DNA of 64,000 bases, from the NCBI GenBank assembly GCA_012520655.1, contig JAAYNW010000040.1, forward strand, positions 1-64,000. The letters are read 5' to 3'. This stretch comes from Clostridiales bacterium (lineage in GTDB: Bacteria; Bacillota; Clostridia; Lachnospirales; Lachnospiraceae). The first letter of the stretch is position 1; the number at the start of each line of letters is the position of its first letter. Below the pieces are notes generated by a model. It had not been told where the DNA came from, made no database searches, and saw only the letters and a program-made list of their open reading frames with translations. Positions 1 through 7,777 of this stretch are shown piece by piece. The translations under genes and the position numbers were made by a program.

Positions 1-87
1 ATAAAGGTTTTAGAAAGAAAAATAGGTAGTAAATTTGACACTACCCGGGGAAACAAAGGGGAAGAAAAATGAAGTTTATCTATATAT

Positions 88-258
88 TTATATATAATTG
101 AGCTGCCAGATATCGGAACCGTAAGTTTTCTGCTTGTCGTAAGAGAGTAGTTCCAGAAAATAATCGTGAAAGCGGGAGTACTTTTTCCAGTTACTGTTTG
201 AAGAAACTATTTCTGTCATGGATATCCTTTGTGGTGTGTTTTCTTGTTTGTGCTGCAT
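88..258 (-). CDS. Small hypothetical protein (56 aa)
   Basis: I do not recognise this protein. The start is set by a textbook ribosome site (AAAAGGAGGTGG, about 268-279, minus strand) about nine bases before the ATG at 258, and a TATAAT-like -10 element lies at 287-292. The 56-residue product is hydrophilic, rich in Asn, Gln, Ser and Tyr, with no signal peptide, membrane segment or Cys motif; its middle (WKKYSRFHDYFLELL) could form an amphipathic helix. It stands alone at the window edge, so there is no operon context. The ribosome site makes it a more credible gene than a chance ORF. Confidence 0.5.
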   Translation of the reverse strand: MQHKQENTPQRISMTEIVSSNSNWKKYSRFHDYFLELLSYDKQKTYGSDIWQLNYI

Positions 259-286
259 TTGGTATCCACCTCCTTTTGATATCAAT

Positions 287-292
287 ATTATA
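287..292 (-). promoter_or_regulatory. -10 element for the 56-aa gene
   Basis: TATAAT on the minus strand about 30 bases before the start codon. No good -35 hexamer lies at the right distance, so this is tentative. Confidence 0.3.
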
Positions 293-502
293 TGGGACAA
301 TTATGAACGTGATGTGTTTATTTCCTTAAACAAAACTAATGTTTCTTAGAAAAAAATGAGGAAATTATTAACTAAAAATAAATTTCCAAAAGCGATATGA
401 TAGGTAATATGTAGAAAATTAGGAGAAGCAGTTGAGAATCCGGATGCTTCGTGATAAAATAAAAGAGAGATAATTTAGTAATAGGTGTTTTGTTTGTGAA
501 AG

Positions 503-545
503 ATGGTTCGGAGAACGTAAATGTTCTTTTGAACCATTTTTTCGT
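503..545 (+). terminator. Rho-independent terminator, orphan
   Basis: ATGGTTC...GAACCAT arms enclose an inner AGAAC/GTTCT stem, followed by six T residues on the + strand. No recognisable + strand gene precedes it, so it may end a small untranslated or leader-peptide transcript. Confidence 0.6.
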
Positions 546-576
546 TTTCTATATGCTCCACCTTCTATAATATGGT

Positions 577-606
577 ATAAAAAGAAGGACGCAACGCGTC
601 CTTCTT
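577..606 (-). terminator. Terminator of the decarboxylase operon
   Basis: A perfect 11-bp inverted repeat (AAGAAGGACGC / GCGTCCTTCTT, 3-base loop). Read on the minus strand it runs into a T-rich tail, ending transcription just past the 45-aa gamma-like gene. Confidence 0.85.
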
Positions 607-626
607 AAAAAATCTAAGATATATTC

Positions 627-764
627 TTAATTTTCTTCTTTGCTCTCGCCGGAAGTAATTTTGGCGAGGAGTGTGGCGATACCGATGATTAAAAGGGTTG
701 TAACAAAAATGCCGGCCATTCCTTTGCCCATAATTTCCAGAGCAATTATCACATTGTTCATCAT
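627..764 (-). CDS. OadG-like small subunit of a Na+-pumping decarboxylase (45 aa)
   Basis: A 45-residue protein with one central hydrophobic helix (about residues 17-35) and a short charged tail. The N-terminal ALEIMGKGMAGIF segment resembles the start of gamma (OadG/MmdD-type) subunits of sodium-translocating decarboxylases, which anchor the complex to the membrane. It lies 15 bp downstream of the beta subunit gene and just before the operon terminator. An AGGAGGACA site precedes a double ATG (764 and 761). The assignment rests on position, size and this weak motif; known gamma subunits are usually 60-120 aa, so this is a minimal version. Confidence 0.7.
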   Translation of the reverse strand: MMNNVIIALEIMGKGMAGIFVTTLLIIGIATLLAKITSGESKEEN

Positions 765-779
765 AATAACATGTCCTCC

Positions 780-1919
780 TTACTTCAAATAGTTAGTTAC
801 AAGGTTAATTACAAGACCACCGGCTACAACAGAAGCGATCTGTCCGGATACGTTAGCACCGGCTGCCTGCATGATAAGAACGTTGCCCGGATCCTCTTTC
901 ATAGCCATTTTTTGTACGACACGTGAAGACATGGGGAAAGCTGAAATACCTGCCGCACCAACCATAGGGTTGATTTTATGGGGTGTAAAAAGATTGATGA
1001 ACTTAGCAAAAAGAACACCGCCAATCGTATCAAATACGAATGCAACAAGACCGATCAACATAACCATAATAGTCTGCAGGTTTACAAAAGATTCTGCCTG
1101 CATACTGAAGGAGATAGTGATACCGAGCAAAAGTGTAATTAAATTTGCAAGTGAATTCTGCGCGGTATCGGACATTGTACCCAGTACGCCGCATTCACGA
1201 AGCAGGTTACCGAACATAAGGAAACCAACGAGCGACACGGAAGAAGGCGCTATGAAGCCAACGATAACGGTAACGATAATAGGGAATGCAATACGCATCG
1301 ATCTGGATACCTGAGAAGGCTTGTAGTCCATGCGGATCCGGCGCTCTTTTTTAGTCGTAACGAGCTTAATAGCAAAAGGCTGAACAATCGGTACGAGAGC
1401 CATGTAAGAATAAGCCGCTACGGCAATAGCACCGATATATTTGGAATGAAGTATCTGGGATACTAAAATTGACGTAGGACCGTCAGCAGCACCGATGATA
1501 CCGATAGAAGCAGCATCCTTTAAGTCGAATCCCAGCAGAGTTGCTAAGAGGATAGCGGCAAAGATACCGAACTGCGCAGCAGCACCGAATAAAAACATAA
1601 TAGGTTTGGAAAGAAGAGGGCCGAAATCGATCATGGCGCCGATACCGATAAAGAGAAGAATCGGCAATGCTTCGGAAGCTTCAATTCCTATTTCGAATAA
1701 CCACTGAATGATACCGTTTGTTTCGCCAACACCTTCCAGCACTTGATTCAATACACCTGAAGCAGGAAGATTGACGAGGATAGCACCAAAGCCCATTGGT
1801 AAGAGCAGGGACGGCTCGTATTCTTTTTTTATAGCGAGCCAAATCAGCAAAATGCCAACGCCATACATTACAATTTGCTGCCATGTTACAGACATAATTC
1901 CTTCAATAATAAAATTCAT
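780..1919 (-). CDS. Sodium ion-translocating decarboxylase, beta subunit (OadB/GcdB/MmdB family)
   Basis: Polytopic membrane protein of 379 aa, matching the 370-400 aa usual for beta subunits of oxaloacetate, glutaconyl-CoA and methylmalonyl-CoA decarboxylases. In that family this subunit decarboxylates carboxybiotin and pumps Na+ out. The conserved IGAADGPTSI stretch is at about residues 142-151, with hydrophobic helices throughout. The start has an AAAGGAG site that lies inside the 3' end of the upstream CorC-like gene; the two overlap by four bases (ATGA), indicating translational coupling. No alpha (carboxyltransferase) or biotin-carrier gene is visible in the window, so the acid substrate cannot be named. 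Confidence 0.92.
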   Translation of the reverse strand: MNFIIEGIMSVTWQQIVMYGVGILLIWLAIKKEYEPSLLLPMGFGAILVNLPASGVLNQVLEGVGETNGIIQWLFEIGIEASEALPILLFIGIGAMIDFGPLLSKPIMFLFGAAAQFGIFAAILLATLLGFDLKDAASIGIIGAADGPTSILVSQILHSKYIGAIAVAAYSYMALVPIVQPFAIKLVTTKKERRIRMDYKPSQVSRSMRIAFPIIVTVIVGFIAPSSVSLVGFLMFGNLLRECGVLGTMSDTAQNSLANLITLLLGITISFSMQAESFVNLQTIMVMLIGLVAFVFDTIGGVLFAKFINLFTPHKINPMVGAAGISAFPMSSRVVQKMAMKEDPGNVLIMQAAGANVSGQIASVVAGGLVINLVTNYLK

Positions 1920-3250
1920 GATTCGTTCTCCTTTTGTTTATTTATTATTTCTGCCGTCGCAGAAGTAATTACACGATCTTTTATTTCCGTGATGGAAAAG
2001 TTTACCTCCGGCGTCTTTAACGTGAGCGGAAGCTGAGATTCTTCGGGAATATATCCCAATTGCTCAATTAAATATCCGGATAAGGTATCGCAGTTGCTCG
2101 TAAGATGCAGATGAAGCTCTTCGTTTAAATCATAGATAAGCATATTGCCGGGAATATGGTATGCACCGGAAGAGAGCTGTACAATACCAGTGTCCGCTTC
2201 TTCATATTCTTCCCAGATATCACCTACGATTTCTTCAATCAGATCTTCCAGAGTAACAAGGCCCGATACACCGCCGTATTCATCGACCAGAACGGCCATA
2301 TGGATTTTATTTTTCTGCATTTCTTGAAAAAGCTTGTCAATCTTTTGATTTTCCGGAACAAAATACGGTTTCTGTAAAAGCGCTCTTATGTCGACATTGG
2401 TAAAAGACTGCTCCTTAGCCTTTATCATGAAATCTTTTACGGAAAGTATTCCTATGATGGTATCCATATTTTTGTCATAGACGGGAATACGGGAACGTCT
2501 GCTCTGCAATATAGTGTCCAAATATTCATCCCGGAACTTGGAAATATCTATGGCGATCATATCCTGTCTTGGAGTCATCACTTCTTTTGCTTTCTTATCA
2601 TCAAAAGAAAAAATAGAAGTAATCATTTCTTTCTCGATGTCATTAAAAACACCTGTTTCCTGTCCTGTTTCCAAGAGCGATTTTATTTCCTCTTCGGATA
2701 CTTCTTCCTCGAGCGACGAGGACTTCATACCGATAAGATGAAGAAATCCATTGGTGGATAAGGAAAGCAGTTTAATAAATGGTGCCATAACAATGGATAC
2801 ATAATAAATAGGAGTTACACAAAAAAGGCTGAATCCCTCCGCTTTCTGTAATGCCACTCTCTTTGGCACAAGTTCGCCGAAGACAAGCGTGAAATAGGAT
2901 AAGATTAATGTTACAACAACTACGGCAATCGTTCCGCTGTAAGGAATATTTAATTCAGCCATTTTAGCAGCAAGTATTTGTGAAATACCCGTTGCAGCAG
3001 ATGCGCTGGAAAAAAATCCGGCAAAAGTAATGGCTACCTGAATAGTGGAAAGAAAGTTGGTAGAGTTCTCCGAAAGGCGCAGTATTAAAGCTGCCTTTTT
3101 GCTGCCTCCTGCAGCAAGCCGTTTAATCTTATTCTTGTTGACGGAAACTACCGCCATTTCGGCTCCTGCAAAAAATGCGTTTACCATTGTCAGAAATGCA
3201 AGAAATAAAAGTTGAAAAGTAATCGTTCGGGCGACAGGGTCGCTGCCCAT
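1916..3250 (-). CDS. CorC/HlyC (CNNM) family membrane protein with CBS pair
   Basis: 444-aa protein with the family's usual order: an N-terminal DUF21/CNNM membrane domain (four hydrophobic stretches within residues 1-190), a CBS pair (about 205-330, including VMTPRQDMIAID) and a C-terminal CorC_HlyC domain (about 345-430). Such proteins are linked to Mg2+/Co2+ export or tolerance; the old name haemolysin is not informative. I place the start at 3250, where AAGGAGG sits eight bases upstream; a longer frame to 3355 lacks a ribosome site. It is the first gene of a minus-strand unit and overlaps the decarboxylase beta gene by four bases. Confidence 0.9.
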   Translation of the reverse strand: MGSDPVARTITFQLLFLAFLTMVNAFFAGAEMAVVSVNKNKIKRLAAGGSKKAALILRLSENSTNFLSTIQVAITFAGFFSSASAATGISQILAAKMAELNIPYSGTIAVVVVTLILSYFTLVFGELVPKRVALQKAEGFSLFCVTPIYYVSIVMAPFIKLLSLSTNGFLHLIGMKSSSLEEEVSEEEIKSLLETGQETGVFNDIEKEMITSIFSFDDKKAKEVMTPRQDMIAIDISKFRDEYLDTILQSRRSRIPVYDKNMDTIIGILSVKDFMIKAKEQSFTNVDIRALLQKPYFVPENQKIDKLFQEMQKNKIHMAVLVDEYGGVSGLVTLEDLIEEIVGDIWEEYEEADTGIVQLSSGAYHIPGNMLIYDLNEELHLHLTSNCDTLSGYLIEQLGYIPEESQLPLTLKTPEVNFSITEIKDRVITSATAEIINKQKENES

Positions 3251-3702
3251 AAATAAAACCTCCTTAAAAATGTGTTGATTTAATATGGGAGAGGCATGAT
3301 AAAAAAGACTTTTATTGTAACGGCATACGATACAATAAAAATCTTGCCATTTCAATTCTCCGCGTATAAAACATAACCCGGAGGAAATGCCGCGAAAGAA
3401 TACATATAAATGACGGATGCTCCCTCTATTAAAGCCTTATTAATTAGCAACTATATTATATATGAAAACAAGTTATTTGTACATAACAATTTTTCCGGGA
3501 TTCATATTTGAAAGCTGATAAGAGAAAACTTATTTTAAAGAAAATTATTTGTACATTTTCCACGTCTTTTTGCTTGGATAAGCTATAATAAACAATTATA
3601 ATATACGGTATAAAGGAAATTCCACTTTAATTTTTTTCCATAAAATGGTATATTGTTTAAAGGATATAAATTTAGGCAGCAGTTATGATGGAGGAGAAAG
3701 TG
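3251..3702. other. Divergent intergenic region
   Basis: About 450 bp, AT-rich and without a convincing gene, between the minus-strand CorC operon and the + strand chemotaxis receptor; promoters for both must lie here. A TATAAT at 3584-3589 on the + strand has only a poor -35 partner. The 12-mer TTATTTGTACAT occurs twice (near 3473 and 3547), possibly as a regulator site. Confidence 0.4.
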
Positions 3703-5163
3703 ATGACAAGAGAGCAGTACTTAAGAATCGATAAAAAAGTTATGGTAATTGTAGCATGTACGCTTATATTCTGTGCAATTTCCATGCTGCGGTATGCGAC
3801 GGGACAAGATGCTCGGTTGAGCGATTATATCGGATTGTATACACCCATGGTGATGCTAGTGGTTACTATTGTCGGATTTATGATTTGTAAAGGGAGGCGG
3901 ATATGCGGTTCCGTATTGACGGGTGCAGGTGCAATTACATTTGTTATTCTTATGTCTGTGAGCACTTTTCCGTCGACTTACATATATGCCTGTCCGCTAA
4001 TGATTGCTTCTATGATGTACTTAAATGTAAGGTTTGCGGTAGCGGGTACATTAACTATTTTTGCGGCCAATATGGTATGGACTATTAAGGATGCTGCTGC
4101 GGGCAGTCTGGATTGGGACGCGGGCATTATTCAATGGGGTATATCAATTCTTATATGTGTTTCGGCTTATATGTCAATGAAAATAATACAGAAGTTTAAC
4201 GATGAGAATATGGAAAGTATCAAAGCAGTTGCAAAGGAACAAGCGGAGGCTGCGGGAAAAATGCTGCACACGGCGGACGATATCGGCAAGGACTTTGAAA
4301 GAGCCAATGAAATGCTGAAGCTTTTGCAGGAATGCGTGGATTCTAACAGTATCGCGATGCAGAATATTGCTCAAAGCACGGAAAGCACGGCGCAGTCGAT
4401 TCAGGAACAGGCGGCAATGTGTTCAAATATTCAGGATAGTACGGATATTGCAGGAAAGGAAACCTCTAAGATTGCGGAAGTGTCTTTAGTAACCTCCGAG
4501 AATGTGGCGGAGGGAGTAGGCCTCGTTAACAGCCTGAAGGAACAGGCGGCAGGAGTGGAGGAAGCGAGCCGTCAAACAGTGAGCGCAACAGCCAGACTAA
4601 CAGCGCGGGTAGATGAAGTGAAGCATATCGTGGGAGATATTATGAATATTTCTTCCCAGACTAACCTTCTGGCTTTAAATGCTTCCATCGAAGCGGCGAG
4701 AGCAGGAGAAGCGGGTAGAGGATTTGCGGTTGTAGCGGATGAAATAAGACAGCTTTCGGATCAAACCAAGGGTGCTACCGAACGAATTACGGGAATTATT
4801 TCAGAACTCATTGAGGATGCCAGAAGCGCATCGGAGAGCTTGAATCATTCCGTGGAATTCATTGGCGAACAGACCAATATGATTGACGTTACAAAGAAAA
4901 AGTTTGAAACGATAAATGATGAAGTAATAGAACTTGCAGGCAGTATCAGTAATCTGGAACAGACAATGGAAGACATTATGAACGCGACCGGAGTTATATC
5001 GGAGAATATATCTCAATTGTCGGCAACCGGCGAAGAAGTTGCAGCCTCTTCGGAAGAGGGTATGAAAACTGCCGAAGAGGCGGTAGGCCAGATGGCAGAA
5101 TGTCAGAGAATGCTTGAATCCATATACAAACTGGCATTGGAATTAAAAACATATGTGAAATGA
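3703..5163 (+). CDS. Methyl-accepting chemotaxis protein with multi-spanning N-terminus
   Basis: 486-aa receptor. The N-terminal 165 residues hold about six hydrophobic helices with very short loops, so the ligand is probably sensed in or at the membrane and not by an extracellular Cache domain. A cytoplasmic signalling domain follows, with the family's tip motif [20 protein letters not shown], which contacts CheA/CheW. No clear HAMP domain separates the two. The start chosen is ATG 3703, preceded by GGAGGAG; an in-frame ATG 18 bases earlier has no ribosome site. Monocistronic, with its own terminator. Confidence 0.9.
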   Translation: MTREQYLRIDKKVMVIVACTLIFCAISMLRYATGQDARLSDYIGLYTPMVMLVVTIVGFMICKGRRICGSVLTGAGAITFVILMSVSTFPSTYIYACPLMIASMMYLNVRFAVAGTLTIFAANMVWTIKDAAAGSLDWDAGIIQWGISILICVSAYMSMKIIQKFNDENMESIKAVAKEQAEAAGKMLHTADDIGKDFERANEMLKLLQECVDSNSIAMQNIAQSTESTAQSIQEQAAMCSNIQDSTDIAGKETSKIAEVSLVTSENVAEGVGLVNSLKEQAAGVEEASRQTVSATARLTARVDEVKHIVGDIMNISSQTNLLALNASIEAARAGEAGRGFAVVADEIRQLSDQTKGATERITGIISELIEDARSASESLNHSVEFIGEQTNMIDVTKKKFETINDEVIELAGSISNLEQTMEDIMNATGVISENISQLSATGEEVAASSEEGMKTAEEAVGQMAECQRMLESIYKLALELKTYVK

Positions 5164-5177
5164 CGTATACGATAAGA

Positions 5178-5223
5178 GAAAGGCTTCGGAAGCACGAGAA
5201 CATGGCTATCCGGGCCTTTTGTG
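5178..5223 (+). terminator. Terminator after the chemotaxis receptor
   Basis: Imperfect hairpin AAAGGC-TTCGGA ... TCCGGGCCTTT followed by T residues. Confidence 0.6.
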
Positions 5224-5289
5224 CTTTATATTAATCACATTTTAGGATATAATAGTTTTATCCAAAAACTTTAGAGAGAGGTAATAAAA

Positions 5290-6534
5290 ATGTCGAAGGT
5301 AATAGATAATTTTCTGGAATATGTCAAAATAGATACGCAGTCCGATGAGGGAAGTACTTCTACTCCCACTACCGAGAAACAGTATGATTTGGCTAAGCTG
5401 CTCGTTAATCAACTGGAAAGAATCGGCGCAGAGGAAATAAACTTTGATAAAGAGCATTGCTATGTATATGCTTCCGTTCCGGCTTCGAAGGGTGGTGAGA
5501 AGGCGCCTGTAATCGGGTTTATTGCCCACATGGATACCTCTCCGGCAGTAACGGGTATGAATGTAAAGCCTCGGATCATTGAGAATTATGATGGAAACAG
5601 CATTGTGTTAAATGCTGATAAAAATATCATCATGAAAACGGAGGATTTTCCCGAATTGGCATCCTATAAAGGAAAAAGTTTAATCGTAACGGATGGTATG
5701 ACTCTGTTGGGTGCCGATGATAAGGCGGGAATAGCGGAAATTATGGCGATGGCGGAGTATCTGCTGACACATCCGGAAATCGTTCACGGGAAAATAAGAA
5801 TCGGATTTACTCCGGATGAAGAAGTCGGAGCGGGTGCCGATTACTTCAATGTAGAATTATTCGCTGCCGATTACGCTTATACAGTAGATGGCGGCAGACT
5901 GGGAGAGCTTGAGTACGAGAACTTTAACGCGGCAGGAGCAAAGGTCAGGGCTCATGGACGTAGCGTGCATCCGGGAGATGCCAAAAATAAGATGTTGAAC
6001 GCGCTGCTTTTACTGCAGGAATTTCAGACGATGCTTCCTGCATTTCAGAATCCGATGTATACGGAAAAGTATGAAGGCTTTTATCATTTGGATTTTTTAA
6101 AAGGCAATGTGGAGGAAGCCGTGGCGGAATATATTATCCGCGACCACGACAGGGATAAATTCGAACAGAAAAAAGCTGCTTTTCTTAAAATAGGCAGTTT
6201 CCTGAATGAAAAATACGGAGTAGGTACTTTTTCCATCGACCTAAAAGATTCTTATTATAACATGCGCGAAGTGATAGAGAAGAATATGCATTTGATAGAC
6301 AATGCCAAAGCAGCTATGGAGGAGATAGGAGTGACGCCGATTGTGATACCGATCAGAGGAGGTACGGATGGTGCCAGACTTTCCTTCATGGGACTGCCAT
6401 GTCCGAACCTTTGCACCGGAGGGCATAATTTCCACGGGAAATACGAATATATTTGTGTGGAATCCATGGAAAAAATCGTAGAGCTGCTCGTTAGGATTGC
6501 GGAGAAATATGGAGCTGCTTCTCCGGCTGTCTGA
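5290..6534 (+). CDS. pepT: Peptidase T (tripeptidase)
   Basis: 414-aa M20-family zinc aminotripeptidase, the normal length for PepT; in this family it removes the N-terminal residue from tripeptides in the cytoplasm. Metal and catalytic motifs are intact: IAHMDTSP (His80, Asp82), LLGADDKAG (bridging Asp), [10 protein letters not shown] (catalytic and metal Glu), [14 protein letters not shown] in the lid/dimer region, and [10 protein letters not shown] near the C-terminus. An AGAGAGG site precedes the start. It appears monocistronic, with a terminator reaching into the next gene's start region. Confidence 0.96.
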   Translation: MSKVIDNFLEYVKIDTQSDEGSTSTPTTEKQYDLAKLLVNQLERIGAEEINFDKEHCYVYASVPASKGGEKAPVIGFIAHMDTSPAVTGMNVKPRIIENYDGNSIVLNADKNIIMKTEDFPELASYKGKSLIVTDGMTLLGADDKAGIAEIMAMAEYLLTHPEIVHGKIRIGFTPDEEVGAGADYFNVELFAADYAYTVDGGRLGELEYENFNAAGAKVRAHGRSVHPGDAKNKMLNALLLLQEFQTMLPAFQNPMYTEKYEGFYHLDFLKGNVEEAVAEYIIRDHDRDKFEQKKAAFLKIGSFLNEKYGVGTFSIDLKDSYYNMREVIEKNMHLIDNAKAAMEEIGVTPIVIPIRGGTDGARLSFMGLPCPNLCTGGHNFHGKYEYICVESMEKIVELLVRIAEKYGAASPAV

Positions 6535-6603
6535 ATTATGTAATTAATATGCATTTAATAATATGTATTTAAGATGAAGAAACTGAAAACATGTGACAAC
6601 CTA

Positions 6604-6646
6604 TGCCCGGCATATACTGTAACAATAGTTATGCCGGATGTTTTTG
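6604..6646 (+). terminator. Terminator after pepT
   Basis: GCCCGGCATA and TATGCCGG arms around a 13-base loop, then a TGTTTTTG tract. The hairpin reaches to the start region of the following deacetylase, so some read-through or a promoter close to that gene is needed. Confidence 0.55.
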
Positions 6647-6649
6647 TGT

Positions 6650-7501
6650 ATGAATAAATATGTAGAATTAATCAAAAAGAAAATACTGGGGGTACTTCCG
6701 AAACAGGAAGAGGGACAATCGGAAGAAGCGTATAGAAATATGCTGATTATAAGAGGGGTGGAAGCTGCGGTATTTTTATTTGCAGCACTTGCTATCGTAA
6801 AAGGGGCAATGGCTGTCCTGCCCGGATCTATTACGGTCAGCAGTAGTGTAAATGGAAGAGAGCTTCCTATCTATTGCGTGGAAACCGAGAAAAAACAGAT
6901 ATCGCTTTCTTTTGACGTAGCGTGGGGAAACGAGGATGTGGAAAAGATATTGAACCTTCTAAGGAAGCATAATATCTTTGCAACCTTTTTTATGACAGGC
7001 GGATGGGTAGAAGCTTATCCGGATGATGTAAAGGCCATTCTTGCGGCAGGGCACGATTTGGGAAATCACAGCGAGAATCATAAAAACATGTCTCAGCTAT
7101 CGGAAGAACAGTGCGAGGCGGAAATCATGGAGACGCATAGAAAGGTGCAGGAGCTTACCGGATACGAGATGTTTCTGTTCCGCCCTCCTTATGGGGATTA
7201 TAATAATATAGTCATAAAGTGCGCGGCAAAGTGCAAATATTTTTCCGTTGAAGGGAATGTAGATTCTCTTGACTGGAAGGATTACGGTGTGGATGCCATT
7301 ATTAAAGAAGTTACTCAGAACAAAAATCTCGGGAACGGCAGCATTATTTTGTGTCATAACGGAACAAAATACACTGCTGGAGCGTTGGATGGTCTGATAA
7401 CAGAGCTGGAAAAACAAGGGTATGAATTCGTTCCGATTTCTCAGCTCATCTACACAGACCATTATCATATGGATGTGGAGGGCAGACAGATTAAAAATTG
7501 A
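6650..7501 (+). CDS. PdaB-like polysaccharide deacetylase
   Basis: 283-aa membrane-anchored NodB-fold deacetylase: a short cytoplasmic N-terminus, one membrane helix (about residues 33-56), then the catalytic domain outside. Motifs are SFDVAWGNED (metal Asp at about 89), GNHSENH (metal His140 and His144), FRPPYG (about 178) and IILCHNG (C-terminal motif). The FDVAWGN form is typical of the sporulation-associated PdaB group and not of PgdA peptidoglycan deacetylases, which suggests spore cortex or cell-wall modification. The start is uncertain: ATG 6650 and ATG 6638 are in frame and neither has a clear ribosome site. Confidence 0.85.
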   Translation: MNKYVELIKKKILGVLPKQEEGQSEEAYRNMLIIRGVEAAVFLFAALAIVKGAMAVLPGSITVSSSVNGRELPIYCVETEKKQISLSFDVAWGNEDVEKILNLLRKHNIFATFFMTGGWVEAYPDDVKAILAAGHDLGNHSENHKNMSQLSEEQCEAEIMETHRKVQELTGYEMFLFRPPYGDYNNIVIKCAAKCKYFSVEGNVDSLDWKDYGVDAIIKEVTQNKNLGNGSIILCHNGTKYTAGALDGLITELEKQGYEFVPISQLIYTDHYHMDVEGRQIKN

Positions 7502-7659
7502 ACGATATAATTTACAAGTGGAATGAGGAAACGCTTCTTCATACAAGGTTGTGATGTTCTCGGCGGATAATACGGTCTCAGCCGCCGAGGAGTCATAACT
7601 TTGTTTTTAACCTTTTTGTCGTTTAATGTATTTTTTTTGTGTTTTAGGTTTTTGATTTC

Positions 7660-7688
7660 TTGTGCGGCTTTATTATATGTGTTAAAAT
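7660..7688 (+). promoter_or_regulatory. Candidate promoter for the EAL gene
   Basis: TTGTGC, a 17-base spacer and TAAAAT, about 90 bases before the start. A near-palindrome centred near 7688 (ATATGTGTTAA...TTAACATAT) overlaps the -10 and could be an operator. Confidence 0.4.
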
Positions 7689-7777
7689 TATTAACATATT
7701 GTGGATTGGATTTGTTTAATATTCCGAAAGCTAATACGAAGAAGAGAAAGACAGCATGGGAGCGGAGAAGATACAAT

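Larger units (their letters stand above)
259..626. other. Intergenic stretch with terminators, no clear gene
   Basis: This AT-rich region holds the promoter area of the 56-aa gene and two hairpins (503-545 and 577-606). A 13-codon TTG-started frame with an AGGAG site (432-473, + strand) precedes the first hairpin, but nothing shows it is translated. I see no other gene. Confidence 0.5.

Noticed and set aside
871..1314. 147-codon + strand frame opposite the decarboxylase beta gene
   Set aside because: It is antisense to a strongly conserved gene, has no ribosome site and no recognisable protein features.
7558..7595. Inverted repeat CTCGGCGG / CCGCCGAG as a terminator for the deacetylase
   Set aside because: An 8-bp stem exists, but the T-run starts several bases later and is broken, so I do not list it as a terminator.
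7601..7777. Upstream extension of the EAL gene by 59 codons
   Set aside because: No ribosome site, a poly-T rich region and a promoter-like sequence lie inside it; the start at 7778 has a clear site.
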